From: Luteitalea sp. TBR-22
Lineage (GTDB): Bacteria > Acidobacteriota > Vicinamibacteria > Vicinamibacterales > Vicinamibacteraceae
Length of the DNA stretch: 64,000 nucleotides
Reading direction: 5' to 3'
NCBI RefSeq assembly: GCF_016865485.1
Contig: NZ_AP024452.1
Location: 6,346,501-6,410,500 of the forward strand
The first letter of the stretch is position 1. Every line of letters starts with the position of its first letter. Of this stretch, positions 50,352 through 59,210 are shown piece by piece. The notes under the pieces are model-generated. The model was not told where the DNA came from. It made no database searches and saw only the letters and a list, made by a program, of their open reading frames with translations. Both the position numbers and the translations under genes were made by a program.

Positions 50352-51916
50352 CCGACGACCCTCGAACCGCCCGCGTACGACTTCAATGCAGCGACCCCGT
50401 CGCTCAGCAGGACTTGTGCGTTCCGACGGTACGCTGGTACCACCATCAGAACGCCTATGACGGCAAGGGACGCGCTCCCAACACCAGACAGTAGTTGCAC
50501 TAGGGGCGTGGATGAGTTCAACGAGCTGCTAACGGAGCTCGCTACCGCGAACGCGAGGCACCACAGCGGGGCGTGGCGCCAGAATACGCTCCAGAGGTCC
50601 GTAGACAACACCGGGCCTCGGCGTCCGCAGATATGGAAGAGGACTGGAAGGCTGAGGAGAAGTGATGCGACCGAGTATGAGTATGCAACCCCAACCGCGC
50701 CAAAGCGGACGCCTGCTACGTAGGACGCGATAGAGACCGTCGCGACCGCGGCATTCAGTCCGACATACTCTCGCGCGCGTCCCTGACTTATCAGAAGCCA
50801 TCCGCTGGGAGCGGCTAGCGGGAGGAACAGCGCTGCCAGCGAGAACGCTCGGAATACCGGCGCCGAATCACTCCAACGAGGGCCGAGCAGGACCAGCGTC
50901 ATTGGACCGGCAAGCGCAAGACAGATCCCTGCGAACGGAAAACCCACGAGAGCTACCGCACCGTAGAAACGAAGGAAAGCACGTCGGTACCGTGCGGGAT
51001 CGCCGTTGAGACGAGAAAGCGCTGGCACTATGACCGGGCCGATTGGCATCAAGAACTGGTCGACTGGGCGCATCAGGAGTATGTACGCTCGACTGTATAG
51101 CCCCACGACTTCGGCGCCGTGCACACGCCCCAAGAGCACGTTGTCCACGTTGCGGGACAGAATGTGCAGCAGCGAGCCAGCCGTCATCGAGGCTCCGAAA
51201 CTCAGAAGTTCACGAGTTCCGACGCCACGTGCCGGCAACCGAGGTCTCCACCCGGATGCGCTCCAGGTCAGTACCAGCGTGCACGCCTCCAGCGCCAGCG
51301 ATGAGGCGATCAGAGACCAGTATCCCCACCCGGCTGATGCCAGCACTACGGCGACCACCAAGCTGACAGCGCCCGACGCGACTTCGATTGCTGCAAGTCG
51401 GCCGAAACGAAGTGACCGCGCCAACAGTGCTTGGTGCTGGACAATGCCTCCGCTGAGCACGAATCCGAGTGCCAATGCCACAGCTATGGCTGGCAGCCGT
51501 GAGTCGCGGTAGAAGGCTCCGATTAGTGGGCCGCTGGCTGCGAGCGTCAGCGCCAGAACTGCACCAATCCCTACGTTCACCCAGAAGAGATTTGACACCT
51601 GGGCCTGTGAGATTGAATCCCGCTGGATTGTTGCGGTCGATAGACCTGCGTCTCTGAATATGCGAAGCAGACTCGCCACGCTCGCCACCATGGCGACGAG
51701 ACCAAAGTCCTGCGGCGCAAGAAGCCTTGCGAGAACCATCGCCGACAGGATTCCAAGCCCCGCCTTGGCCCCTTGCGCGAGTGCCGTCAGGATGCCGCCC
51801 GTTATGACCTGGCGACCGAGTACTGCCTGGCGCACCGCGGCGCGAGGTCCAGGTAGCTCTGGTGAGTCCTGAGGTTCATTTGGCGGCACTGATTCAGCTC
51901 TTTGTGAGGTCGACAC
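50348..51916 (-). CDS. Wzx-type polysaccharide flippase
   Basis: A 522-residue membrane protein of the MATE/polysaccharide-flippase superfamily (Polysacc_synt_3-like) with about 12-14 helices: LARLLAPQDFGLVAMVASV and SRNVDNVLLGRVHGAEVVGLYSRAYILL are typical. It would move the lipid-linked glycan unit across the inner membrane. The likely start is GTG 51916, overlapping the methyltransferase stop by 23 bases; ATG 51988 further upstream is an alternative. Together with the ligase-like protein at 53480 it suggests a Wzx/Wzy-type pathway. Confidence 0.88.
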   Translation of the reverse strand: MSTSQRAESVPPNEPQDSPELPGPRAAVRQAVLGRQVITGGILTALAQGAKAGLGILSAMVLARLLAPQDFGLVAMVASVASLLRIFRDAGLSTATIQRDSISQAQVSNLFWVNVGIGAVLALTLAASGPLIGAFYRDSRLPAIAVALALGFVLSGGIVQHQALLARSLRFGRLAAIEVASGAVSLVVAVVLASAGWGYWSLIASSLALEACTLVLTWSASGWRPRLPARGVGTRELLSFGASMTAGSLLHILSRNVDNVLLGRVHGAEVVGLYSRAYILLMRPVDQFLMPIGPVIVPALSRLNGDPARYRRAFLRFYGAVALVGFPFAGICLALAGPMTLVLLGPRWSDSAPVFRAFSLAALFLPLAAPSGWLLISQGRAREYVGLNAAVATVSIASYVAGVRFGAVGVAYSYSVASLLLSLPVLFHICGRRGPVLSTDLWSVFWRHAPLWCLAFAVASSVSSSLNSSTPLVQLLSGVGSASLAVIGVLMVVPAYRRNAQVLLSDGVAALKSYAGGSRVVG

Positions 51917-52685
51917 TATCTTGCTTCGTGAGAGCGGCAGTTCGCCGCTGAAGCTTAGCCCACAGCGCCTTCGGCAGGATCGCGCCATACCATGAAAGGG
52001 ACATCCGACCGGTCTCGACCTTGGCTATCTCCTCGCCTTGTAACAGAAAGGGAAGCAGTGCCGGATGCACCACCGGTGGGATCCGCGCCTCCTTACCGGC
52101 GAGTGTCGGTTCGCGCTTCGCCACAAAGATGTTTTGCCGGTACCACGGCTCAATCCGCTCATCAGCCCAGAGCATCCATCGCAGGCGGTCCGAGCAGGCG
52201 TAACCTTGTTCGTTGAACAACTGCTGCCAGTATGCTGGCCACTGGCAGTTGACGTGATGCTGTCCGGGCTGCCCGGGACAAGCGCCAGAGAAGTAGATCG
52301 TATCTGCGTGAGCCACGAGCGTCTCAATCAGGGTGCGAGCGTGTTCGGAGTCGAGGTGCTCGCCGACCTCGAGGCACAGGGCGACGTCGAAGCGCCGCGC
52401 AAGGCTGAATGGCTTCGTCAGCGGCTGCGTGAGGAAGTTCTCGGCGGGGAAATGTAGAGAGGCCGATGGGATACGTACGCCGTCCAGCCCCCAAGCATCC
52501 TTGACTCCGAGTTCACGCGCTGCCTGGACCCACTGCCCGATGCCACAGCCGACGTCGAGAAGGGACGCGGGACTGCCGCACTGGAACATCACCGAAAGTG
52601 CCGCCCGGGGACCCGACAGGGACGCGAGGTTCTGCCCATGATCGAAGGGCACTGAATTGCATGACTCGTGCTGGTCGCGTTGCAT
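51894..52685 (-). CDS. SAM-dependent methyltransferase (class I)
   Basis: A 263-residue protein with the SAM motif LLDVGCGIGQWV and CLEVGEHLDSEHARTL downstream, as in Methyltransf_23/11. It likely methylates a sugar or a lipid-linked intermediate. ATG 52685 (MQRDQHES) is chosen since it avoids overlap with the divergent glycosyltransferase; a longer frame reaches 52763. The gene is followed by the flippase. Confidence 0.83.
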   Translation of the reverse strand: MQRDQHESCNSVPFDHGQNLASLSGPRAALSVMFQCGSPASLLDVGCGIGQWVQAARELGVKDAWGLDGVRIPSASLHFPAENFLTQPLTKPFSLARRFDVALCLEVGEHLDSEHARTLIETLVAHADTIYFSGACPGQPGQHHVNCQWPAYWQQLFNEQGYACSDRLRWMLWADERIEPWYRQNIFVAKREPTLAGKEARIPPVVHPALLPFLLQGEEIAKVETGRMSLSWYGAILPKALWAKLQRRTAALTKQDSVDLTKS

Positions 52686-52737
52686 ATTGTTCTGGGAGGG
52701 ATTCGGCTGCGGTGTTACTGTTTTGTCCTGGTCTCCG

Positions 52738-53742
52738 ATGGCGCCACTCGTCTCCGTCCTCATACCCGCCTACAACGCAGAGCGCTGGATCGCTGATGCC
52801 GTTCGGTCCGCCACCTCGCAGACGTGGCAGCGGCTCGAGGTGATTGCGGTCGACGACGGCTCTTCCGACGCCACGCTTGCTGTACTGCAATCCCTTGCAT
52901 CACCGCGGGTCCAGGTGCTGTCGCAGAAGAATCGTGGCGCGAGTGCGGCCCGCAACCTGGCGCTGCGTGCTGCCCAGGGCGAGTTCATACAGTGGCTGGA
53001 CGCGGACGATCTCCTGTCCCCGAGCAAGATCGCCAGGCAGTTGGCGGAAGGACGCGAAGACACGGCGCTGTACTCGTCCGCCTGGGGGCGCTTTCGTGCG
53101 TGCCCCGCAAGGGCTCGGTTCGAGCGGTCGGCACTGTGGACGGATCTGTCGCCGGCCGAATGGGCAATTCGAAAGTTCAGAGACAATTCCTGGATGGCCA
53201 TCGAGTCTTGGTTGGTCAGCCGAAGGCTTGCGGAGGCGGCAGGCCCCTGGGACGAAACGTTGTCGATGGACGATGATGGTGAGTACTTCTCGCGCGTCAT
53301 GGCGGTGAGCTCGGGTATCAGATTCGTTGCCGACTCCTGCTCCTACGTCCGTCGCGGACCAGCGGGGAGCCTTAGCCAGCAAGTCCATTCTCCTGACAGA
53401 CTGGCCTCGCAACTTCGCTCGTCGATCCTGCAGGTGCGGAGGCTGCGTGCGCTCGACTCCTCCGAGGCTTCACGATCGGCTATCCTTTCGTACCTTCAAC
53501 GTCTATATCCCCTGTTCTATCCCGATCATCCCGCGCTGATTGCTCACCTCGGCCAGTTTGCGCAAGAGTTCGATGGAATTCTGGTCGCGCCGCAGGAGGC
53601 TCAGGGGTGGGTGCTCCTTGACCGTCTCGGGCTCCGTGCGTCGATACAACGGGGCCGGCGGATCCTTCCACGGGTGCGCGCCGCGGCCGCCTACCGCCTT
53701 GAGAAGTGTGCCTGCTGGTTTTTGACCAAGAGCCCCGATTGA
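52738..53742 (+). CDS. family 2 glycosyltransferase
   Basis: A 334-residue GT-A enzyme: LVSVLIPAYNAERWI, VIAVDDGSSD, RGASAARNLALRAAQGEFIQWLDADD (the metal-binding DADD). ATG 52738 is chosen since it starts the family sequence; the frame is open upstream. It is the only glycosyltransferase on the plus strand in this locus, and its last 263 bases overlap the antisense end of the ligase-like gene. Confidence 0.9.
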   Translation: MAPLVSVLIPAYNAERWIADAVRSATSQTWQRLEVIAVDDGSSDATLAVLQSLASPRVQVLSQKNRGASAARNLALRAAQGEFIQWLDADDLLSPSKIARQLAEGREDTALYSSAWGRFRACPARARFERSALWTDLSPAEWAIRKFRDNSWMAIESWLVSRRLAEAAGPWDETLSMDDDGEYFSRVMAVSSGIRFVADSCSYVRRGPAGSLSQQVHSPDRLASQLRSSILQVRRLRALDSSEASRSAILSYLQRLYPLFYPDHPALIAHLGQFAQEFDGILVAPQEAQGWVLLDRLGLRASIQRGRRILPRVRAAAAYRLEKCACWFLTKSPD

Positions 53743-55138
53743 CCGGAACACGCGGAGGCGGCATTGAGGACGCGCTTGTCGTTCCTTGTCGTCCAGCTCC
53801 GCCCATGGACGACCGGGCGGTGAGAGGTGCGGTCAGGATCGGGAGATCGATCGCAGCCAAGAGCAGCACCCAGTACATGTTGCTCACGCCGAGATCGACG
53901 GTTTCGGTCCAGCCATAGAGCGCTACCACCAGCAGCAAGCTGATCCTAAGAACGCCCTGTTGGTACGATGCCGTCAGACAGCGCACGCTGCTCCATACCC
54001 CCCGGAGCCACACGAGCCCGTACAGTGCCAGCCCGACTAGCCCGAGATTCAGGTACAAATCGAGATAGGTGTTGTGCACTGAAACGACCTGCCATCTCTC
54101 AAAGATGCGGCTGTGTTGCTCTGTCAGTGAAAAGCTCTGCCAGCCGAAGCCCACTAGCGGGTTGGCCGCCGTAGCCAAGAGGTCTTCCCACATCGGCACT
54201 CTGGTGGTCAGATCAGGACGACGGTTCAGTAGTCCCAGAAGGACTGCATTGATGTCGAAGCCGAACTGCAGGATGACGTAACTGGAGGCCGTTGCTGCGA
54301 GTACCAGCGCGAGGCGGGTTGGACGCGAGGCGATCTGCGGTGACCGGCCGATGAAATGCACTCCCGTCGCAGTCGCCAGGCATACTAGGGCGGTGGCGCT
54401 GTCGGCAAGCAGCATGAGCCACGCCACCATCGCGAGGACCGGCAGGGCGACGTGCCAAGGGAGCCGGCCGCCGTTGTTTCCGCCGGTGGGCCTGACGTGA
54501 AGCAGGTTCCAAGAAGCGTAGAGGCCTGTCAGCATGCACAGTTCACCCAGGGAGTTCTTCTGCGTAGTCACTCCCGTCATCATTTGTGCCCCTGTGGAGT
54601 GATACTGGCGGCCAATCTCTGGGTAGTACTTAATGAAGAGAATCGAGAGCGGCAGGAGAACCACGCTCAGTGAAGTCATGACCGACCTCAGCGCCTTGTA
54701 AGGGTACTTGTCAGTGAGGATCACCAAGGCGGCCGCCACGGTACCGGTGCTCTTGATCAGTCTTTTCAGGGCTACTACCGGGTCCGCGCTCCACGTGATG
54801 CTGAGCAAGCCAAATGCATAGAGCGCGCACAAGGTCCAGTTGGCACCCAGCAACGAAGGCCAGTTGATGTTTCTTCGTGCCAGCGAGACCGCCATCAGCG
54901 TCATCAGGACGAGGAACGCCACCATGTCGATCGGGCTCCCGTCGGCCGCAGACCCTCCGCCCGTCATGCCTATGCCGACGATGGCCAGCCAGCGCGACAG
55001 AAAGCGGGAACCGGCCAGGAGCACCCAGGCGAATGCTACCCAGCGCGCGCGGGATGCCTGGGGGGGCGGCTCGGCCGACCATCGCAGTAGGACCGCGATG
55101 AAGGCGAGGCACGCGATCGCTGCAAGCTGTCTAGGCAC
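53480..55138 (-). CDS. O-antigen ligase/polymerase-like membrane protein with antisense-read tail
   Basis: A 552-residue membrane protein with about ten to twelve helices, resembling the Wzy_C/O-antigen ligase superfamily: TQKNSLGELCMLTGLYASW, GFGWQSFS, VSVHNTYLDLYLNLGLVGLALYG. It probably polymerises or attaches the exopolysaccharide. The conserved part ends near residue 450; the last 100 or so residues are hydrophilic, rich in Arg, Pro and Ser, and mostly encoded antisense to the end of the neighbouring glycosyltransferase. This suggests loss of the original stop codon. GTG start at 55138 overlaps the deacetylase stop by eight bases. Confidence 0.85.
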   Translation of the reverse strand: MPRQLAAIACLAFIAVLLRWSAEPPPQASRARWVAFAWVLLAGSRFLSRWLAIVGIGMTGGGSAADGSPIDMVAFLVLMTLMAVSLARRNINWPSLLGANWTLCALYAFGLLSITWSADPVVALKRLIKSTGTVAAALVILTDKYPYKALRSVMTSLSVVLLPLSILFIKYYPEIGRQYHSTGAQMMTGVTTQKNSLGELCMLTGLYASWNLLHVRPTGGNNGGRLPWHVALPVLAMVAWLMLLADSATALVCLATATGVHFIGRSPQIASRPTRLALVLAATASSYVILQFGFDINAVLLGLLNRRPDLTTRVPMWEDLLATAANPLVGFGWQSFSLTEQHSRIFERWQVVSVHNTYLDLYLNLGLVGLALYGLVWLRGVWSSVRCLTASYQQGVLRISLLLVVALYGWTETVDLGVSNMYWVLLLAAIDLPILTAPLTARSSMGGAGRQGTTSASSMPPPRVPVNRGSWSKTSRHTSQGGRRPRRAPVEGSAGPVVSTHGARDGQGAPTPEPPAARPEFHRTLAQTGRGEQSARDDRDRTGDIDVEGTKG

Positions 55139-55907
55139 GACCTCGCAGGACGACGTCCAAGGCTCGGCCGACCGGCAGAATCCGAGCTCCTGAGCCGACA
55201 GCGCGACGCACGACCTCAGAGAAGAAGGACGGCGTGCATCCAAAGGGTGTGGGCTGCTCGTCGATATCGTGGGTTGCCACGATCAACCACCCCTTTGCGG
55301 CGCAGGCTTCGTTGATGATCCGCTCGACCTCGCCGATGTCGCCGTTTGCCTTCTCCAGGAAGAACGCCGATAGCTGATTGAGGTCACAGTAGCCGGCGTT
55401 GATCTTTTGTCCGCCGAGCCGGGAGCAACGGAACAGATTCGAGGTCAGGATCTTGGTTCGCGGACGGGGTGGTGCGATCGGATATGAGAACGTCTCGAAC
55501 CGGCCTTCCGGCAGCAGGTCGGCCAGAACATCTCGATTCCTGAGGACGTCCGCCCGAAATCTTGCCGGAGCCGTGTTCCAAGAGTGGCAGTGGCTGTACG
55601 TATGGCACCCCAGTTCGTGTCCCGAGGCGAGCAGGCCAGGAAGCGCAGCTCCCTCGACAATGCGACCAGTAGGAGTTGGCATGCCCAGCAGCCCGAGGCT
55701 GACGTAGTACGTGGCGGTAGCACCGTGCCGCTCGAGAATGGGCCCTCCGGAGCGCAGCGCGCTGGCGGGGAAGTCGTCGAACGTGAAGGAGATTAGCGGA
55801 TCGGCCAGGTCAACGGGCACTGTGCGGCGGCTAAAGTACGAAGCCACCTGCCGCCGGTATCGGCTTCGGGCGCCATCGAGGTGTCTGATGAACATGGACC
55901 CTTGCAT
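55131..55907 (-). CDS. polysaccharide deacetylase (NodB fold)
   Basis: A 258-residue carbohydrate esterase 4-type protein. NodB motifs are FTFDDFP (Asp44, Asp45) and HELGCHTYSH (His97, His102, with His106 near). It removes N- or O-acetyl groups from the polysaccharide, in the cytoplasm or periplasm; no signal peptide is present. Its ATG and the preceding stop overlap in TGATG, so it is translated with the glycosyltransferase upstream. Confidence 0.9.
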   Translation of the reverse strand: MQGSMFIRHLDGARSRYRRQVASYFSRRTVPVDLADPLISFTFDDFPASALRSGGPILERHGATATYYVSLGLLGMPTPTGRIVEGAALPGLLASGHELGCHTYSHCHSWNTAPARFRADVLRNRDVLADLLPEGRFETFSYPIAPPRPRTKILTSNLFRCSRLGGQKINAGYCDLNQLSAFFLEKANGDIGEVERIINEACAAKGWLIVATHDIDEQPTPFGCTPSFFSEVVRRAVGSGARILPVGRALDVVLRGRA

Positions 55908-56812
55908 CAAGTGCGCTCGGCGGCCGAACTCAGCCCCGCCGCAGAGAGCAAGAGAGCCAGCGAGTACGCAGCCTTTTGCCAGATCCGCACGCCAACTGAT
56001 CTTGGCAGAGCGACCGCCGGCAGAGCCGCAGCCGTACATACCACCGCGTAGATGGCTTCCCTGGCCATTCGGCGCAATGAAAGGGAGGGCCCGAGTCCCA
56101 GGCGATGCGCACTCCCGGTGATGCTGCCGGACCGCCACTCCCTTATCACGTGGTAGCGGATGGTCCATCGACTGGTTGGAACGGCCTCGCTGACGACCGC
56201 CTCGTCACACCACACGAACTGCAGGCCACGTGCAAACTGCCGCTGGAAGAAGTCGCTGTCCTCGCCGCCTGTGCGCCCGAACTCTGGGCGAAACCACGGG
56301 CCTGCCCCAATGCGCTCGCGCCTCAGGACAACGTTTCCCGTGCGGGCGTCTCGCTGCTCCACACGGCTTCCCGTCGTGAGTCGCCGTCGTTGAGTGGCGG
56401 CCAGAGAACGCAGCCAGGAGGGCGCACCCAGGGGATACTCCGGAATGACCGGTCCGAGTACGCCGTCTGCGCCTGTCTCTTCGAGCGTGTTCAGAGCGTT
56501 CAGCAGCCACCTCTTGGATGGCAGCTCATCGTCGTCGATGAGGGCGAGGATGGGCGCCGTGGCCGACGCCAGGGCGGTGTTGCGGGCGATGGAGATGTTG
56601 CGGGAAGGCTCAGCCACGTAACGTACGGGGCTTCCTCCCGCTGTCACGAACTCACGAACGACCGCTTCTGCTGATGCCTCTGGAGCGTTGTCAACCACCA
56701 CGATCTCTAGCTCGACGTGGCCCGGAAGATCCTGCTGTCGCATGGCCTCCAACAAGCGCTTGAGCAGGACAGGCCGGCGGAATGTGCAGACGCAGACCGA
56801 GATGTCAGGCAT
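55907..56812 (-). CDS. family 2 glycosyltransferase
   Basis: A 301-residue GT-A enzyme: DISVCVCTFRRPVLLKRLL, EIVVVDNAPE, ARNTALASATAPILALIDDDE, and GGEDSDFFQR as the later acid motif. The C-terminal part has a hydrophobic segment that may lie at the membrane. ATG 56812 or GTG 56824 could be the start. It is coupled to the deacetylase. Confidence 0.88.
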   Translation of the reverse strand: MPDISVCVCTFRRPVLLKRLLEAMRQQDLPGHVELEIVVVDNAPEASAEAVVREFVTAGGSPVRYVAEPSRNISIARNTALASATAPILALIDDDELPSKRWLLNALNTLEETGADGVLGPVIPEYPLGAPSWLRSLAATQRRRLTTGSRVEQRDARTGNVVLRRERIGAGPWFRPEFGRTGGEDSDFFQRQFARGLQFVWCDEAVVSEAVPTSRWTIRYHVIREWRSGSITGSAHRLGLGPSLSLRRMAREAIYAVVCTAAALPAVALPRSVGVRIWQKAAYSLALLLSAAGLSSAAERT

Positions 56813-56948
56813 GAGCCTGTACACCCAAAGCCCAGTCCCCCGTTCGGAACCAGGAGCGTTTTGCCCGGTCGAGCTCAGAACTGACGGCCTTTCGTCGCTC
56901 AGGCATCGTGATGCAGCTCCGGGCGCCGCCTTCTGTATGGGGTGCTGT

Positions 56949-56964
56949 TGGCTCTGTTTTTGCT
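56949..56964 (+). promoter_or_regulatory. candidate sigma-54 -24/-12 promoter
   Basis: TGGCTCTGTTTTTGCT has TGGC, a T-rich spacer and TTTGC with GG and GC ten bases apart. Predicted leader of about 50 nt to the beta-helix gene at 57025. Confidence 0.75.
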
Positions 56965-57024
56965 AAGGGTATGATGGAAGAGATTCCACGGAAGGGCGTG
57001 GCTTCGGGAGCGCGGAGAACCTGC

Positions 57025-58254
57025 ATGAGATCCAGTTTGACCCTCGTCATCCTTGTCGTGGCCGTCGCAGTTGCAAGTGCTTCTACTGCCAGCGCGGCCA
57101 CGCGGACCGCTGCTAGTTGCGCCATGAGCGATGTACAGGCGGCCGTGAACGCCGCGGCAGACGGCGACGAGGTTCGATTGCCGCAGGGCACCTGCACATG
57201 GTCGGGCTACGTGTCTACAGGCGTCAAGCGCATCGCGCTGGTTGGAGCCGGGAAGGCGGCAACGGTCATCGTGGCGGCCAGCAATGGGCAGGCCGTGTTC
57301 GGAATAGCCGCTGACGGAGCCAGCATTTCGGCGATGACCCTCGATGGCGGTGCCAGCATCGGTGTCGGGTCGAACCGGGATTGGCGCATCCATGACATCC
57401 GCTTTCGGGGCAATGCCGCGTACACGGCCGTCTACGTCCGCGGGACCAACGCTTCCATGCACCCACGCGGATTGATCGACCACTGCGAGTTCCTCAACGG
57501 TCGTGTTCTCGTGCATGGGTACGCGGGTGTGGGCCCTACAGACCTTCGCAATACTAATCACTGGTCAGAACCACTCGCACTGGGCTCGGCCGAGGCGGTT
57601 TACGTGGAAGCCAACGCCTTCACGTTCACAGTCTTCTACAATGCGATAGATTGCGAGTACTCTGGGCGAATGGTTTTCCGGTACAACAGCGTCACGGATT
57701 CCTACTTGGAGTCTCACTCCATCCAGGGGCATGCGCGAGCGTGTCGCAAGTGGGAGATTTACGACAACACCCTCCGTCAGGCCAACACCTCGGTGTACCG
57801 GCCGATGTTTCTCAGAGGCGGCACCGGCGTCGTTTTTGGGAACACGTTCACGGGTAACTTCACCGCTCCGGCCATTCATCTCGACAACGTCAGGACGTTC
57901 ACCAATGTCGGAGGGGAGGTGGGCCAGTGCAGCGGCGCCTCGGTCTGGGACGGAAACGCCGAGTCGAACGGGTACCCGTGTCGTGACCAGATCGGGAGAG
58001 GACGGGATGCTGCCCTCTGGTCGGCTGCGCCATATCCCGCGCAGTCGTTGGAGCCAGCGTACTTCTGGGACAACACCATCAACGGAGCCGTACTCGGAGT
58101 GGAGGTCGTCAATGGGTCAGCGGTCCACATCAAGTCCGGCCGCGACTACGTCGCCAACGCGGGTGCCAAGCCAGGGTACGTGCCGTACCAGTATCCCCAC
58201 CCGTTGTCCACGCCGGCGGCGCCGAGTAATCTCCGACTGATACCGGGACAGTGA
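57025..58254 (+). CDS. secreted right-handed beta-helix protein
   Basis: A 409-residue exported protein: signal peptide (MRSSLTLVILVVAVAVASAS), then a pectate-lyase-like N-cap (DVQAAVNAAADGDEVRLPQGTC) and parallel beta-helix rungs rich in Asn and Gly (VVNGSAVHIKSG, YDNTLRQANTS). The folds of this type act on polysaccharides as lyases, epimerases or hydrolases, or bind them. The C-terminus stops just after a fibronectin-type-like linker start (TPAAPSNLRLIPG), without an anchor. It lies in the glycan locus but on the opposite strand, with a sigma-54-like promoter of its own. It could cut, epimerise or modify the exported polysaccharide. Confidence 0.85.
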   Translation: MRSSLTLVILVVAVAVASASTASAATRTAASCAMSDVQAAVNAAADGDEVRLPQGTCTWSGYVSTGVKRIALVGAGKAATVIVAASNGQAVFGIAADGASISAMTLDGGASIGVGSNRDWRIHDIRFRGNAAYTAVYVRGTNASMHPRGLIDHCEFLNGRVLVHGYAGVGPTDLRNTNHWSEPLALGSAEAVYVEANAFTFTVFYNAIDCEYSGRMVFRYNSVTDSYLESHSIQGHARACRKWEIYDNTLRQANTSVYRPMFLRGGTGVVFGNTFTGNFTAPAIHLDNVRTFTNVGGEVGQCSGASVWDGNAESNGYPCRDQIGRGRDAALWSAAPYPAQSLEPAYFWDNTINGAVLGVEVVNGSAVHIKSGRDYVANAGAKPGYVPYQYPHPLSTPAAPSNLRLIPGQ

Positions 58255-58257
58255 CCG

Positions 58258-59202
58258 CTACGCAGCGCCTCGGGTCGCATGCCAGCGGGCGCGCAGCGAT
58301 ACGAGGCGGGAGCGGAGTGCCGGAGGAATCCGATCCTTCAGCGGTCGGTGCAAACCGAGCTTGAGTCCTACACGGCCAACGGCGCTCAAGGGAATGAAGT
58401 AGCGCGGAACGTCGACGCGTTCAAAGCCGTTGGCCTGCTTGAAGTCGACCAGGGATCCGCTCTCCTTGGAACCATAGGCATAGTGCCCATAGACCAACTG
58501 CTTCACACCGCGGCGCGCGCAGACTTCGACCGCCTTCGCAAGCAGGGCGTTTGTCGGACGACGGTCCTGGTGCGCAACCGTCGACAGAATCTGCATGAGC
58601 GCACTCACGCCAGGCTCGATCTCCACCATCTTGAGAAAGCCGACGAAGTCGCCGTCGGCATGAGCCGTCAAGAACACGCTCCTGTCCAGGAACGTGGCAT
58701 TGTCGGCGCGGACAACGGCGAGATCCTTGCCGAAGTGCCAGAACGGACGGCCCTGTCGAACTGGAACCTCGTTGTAGACGCGGTGGATCCCGGCGACAAG
58801 TTCGTCGTTGAAGGGAGCTTCTGCCACCACGATCCCTTCCCGCTCGGCCTTCCGGATGTGCTTCCGGACGCTCCTGTTGACCTTGTCGAACCATTCCTCG
58901 TACGACGAGAAGGTCGCCACGGCGAGGGATTCGTTCTCGGTCGCGAAGTCGAGCCTCAGTGAAGGGGCTGGCAGGCGCTCGGCGATGGTGAACACATCGG
59001 GACACCCGCTTGCCGACCTGAGAGTGCGGATGATCGACTCCAGCGGTGGGAGAGAGTCTGACGGGAGCCAGAACTCGTCGAGGATCGAGCCGACACTCAT
59101 TACGCCCCTGCGCACCACGACCTTCAGGTCGTCGCCTATCGGTATGGCGGCTCGACGCGTCCGGACACCCTTTTCGGTCGTCTCTGCTGAATGGGCTTCC
59201 AT
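58258..59202 (-). CDS. FemAB/GNAT-like acyltransferase
   Basis: A 314-residue protein of the acyl-transferase type found in glycan loci (FemAB/BioF2-like GNAT): EEWFDKVNRSVRKHIRKAEREGIVV (the NxRxxxRKAxxxG pattern), FLTAHADGDFVGF, and GFERVDVPRYF. It may add an amino acid or acyl group to a sugar. The start is either ATG 59202 or TTG 59217, the latter overlapping the preceding stop. It is convergent with and four bases from the beta-helix gene. Confidence 0.75.
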   Translation of the reverse strand: MEAHSAETTEKGVRTRRAAIPIGDDLKVVVRRGVMSVGSILDEFWLPSDSLPPLESIIRTLRSASGCPDVFTIAERLPAPSLRLDFATENESLAVATFSSYEEWFDKVNRSVRKHIRKAEREGIVVAEAPFNDELVAGIHRVYNEVPVRQGRPFWHFGKDLAVVRADNATFLDRSVFLTAHADGDFVGFLKMVEIEPGVSALMQILSTVAHQDRRPTNALLAKAVEVCARRGVKQLVYGHYAYGSKESGSLVDFKQANGFERVDVPRYFIPLSAVGRVGLKLGLHRPLKDRIPPALRSRLVSLRARWHATRGAA

Positions 59203-59210
59203 GGGCTCGT

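Noticed and set aside
52690-52737. GG-N10-GC (TGGGAGGGATTCGGCT) before the plus-strand glycosyltransferase
   Set aside because: It lacks GGCA and TTGC extensions, and plain GG-N10-GC is expected by chance every few hundred bases in this GC-rich sequence.
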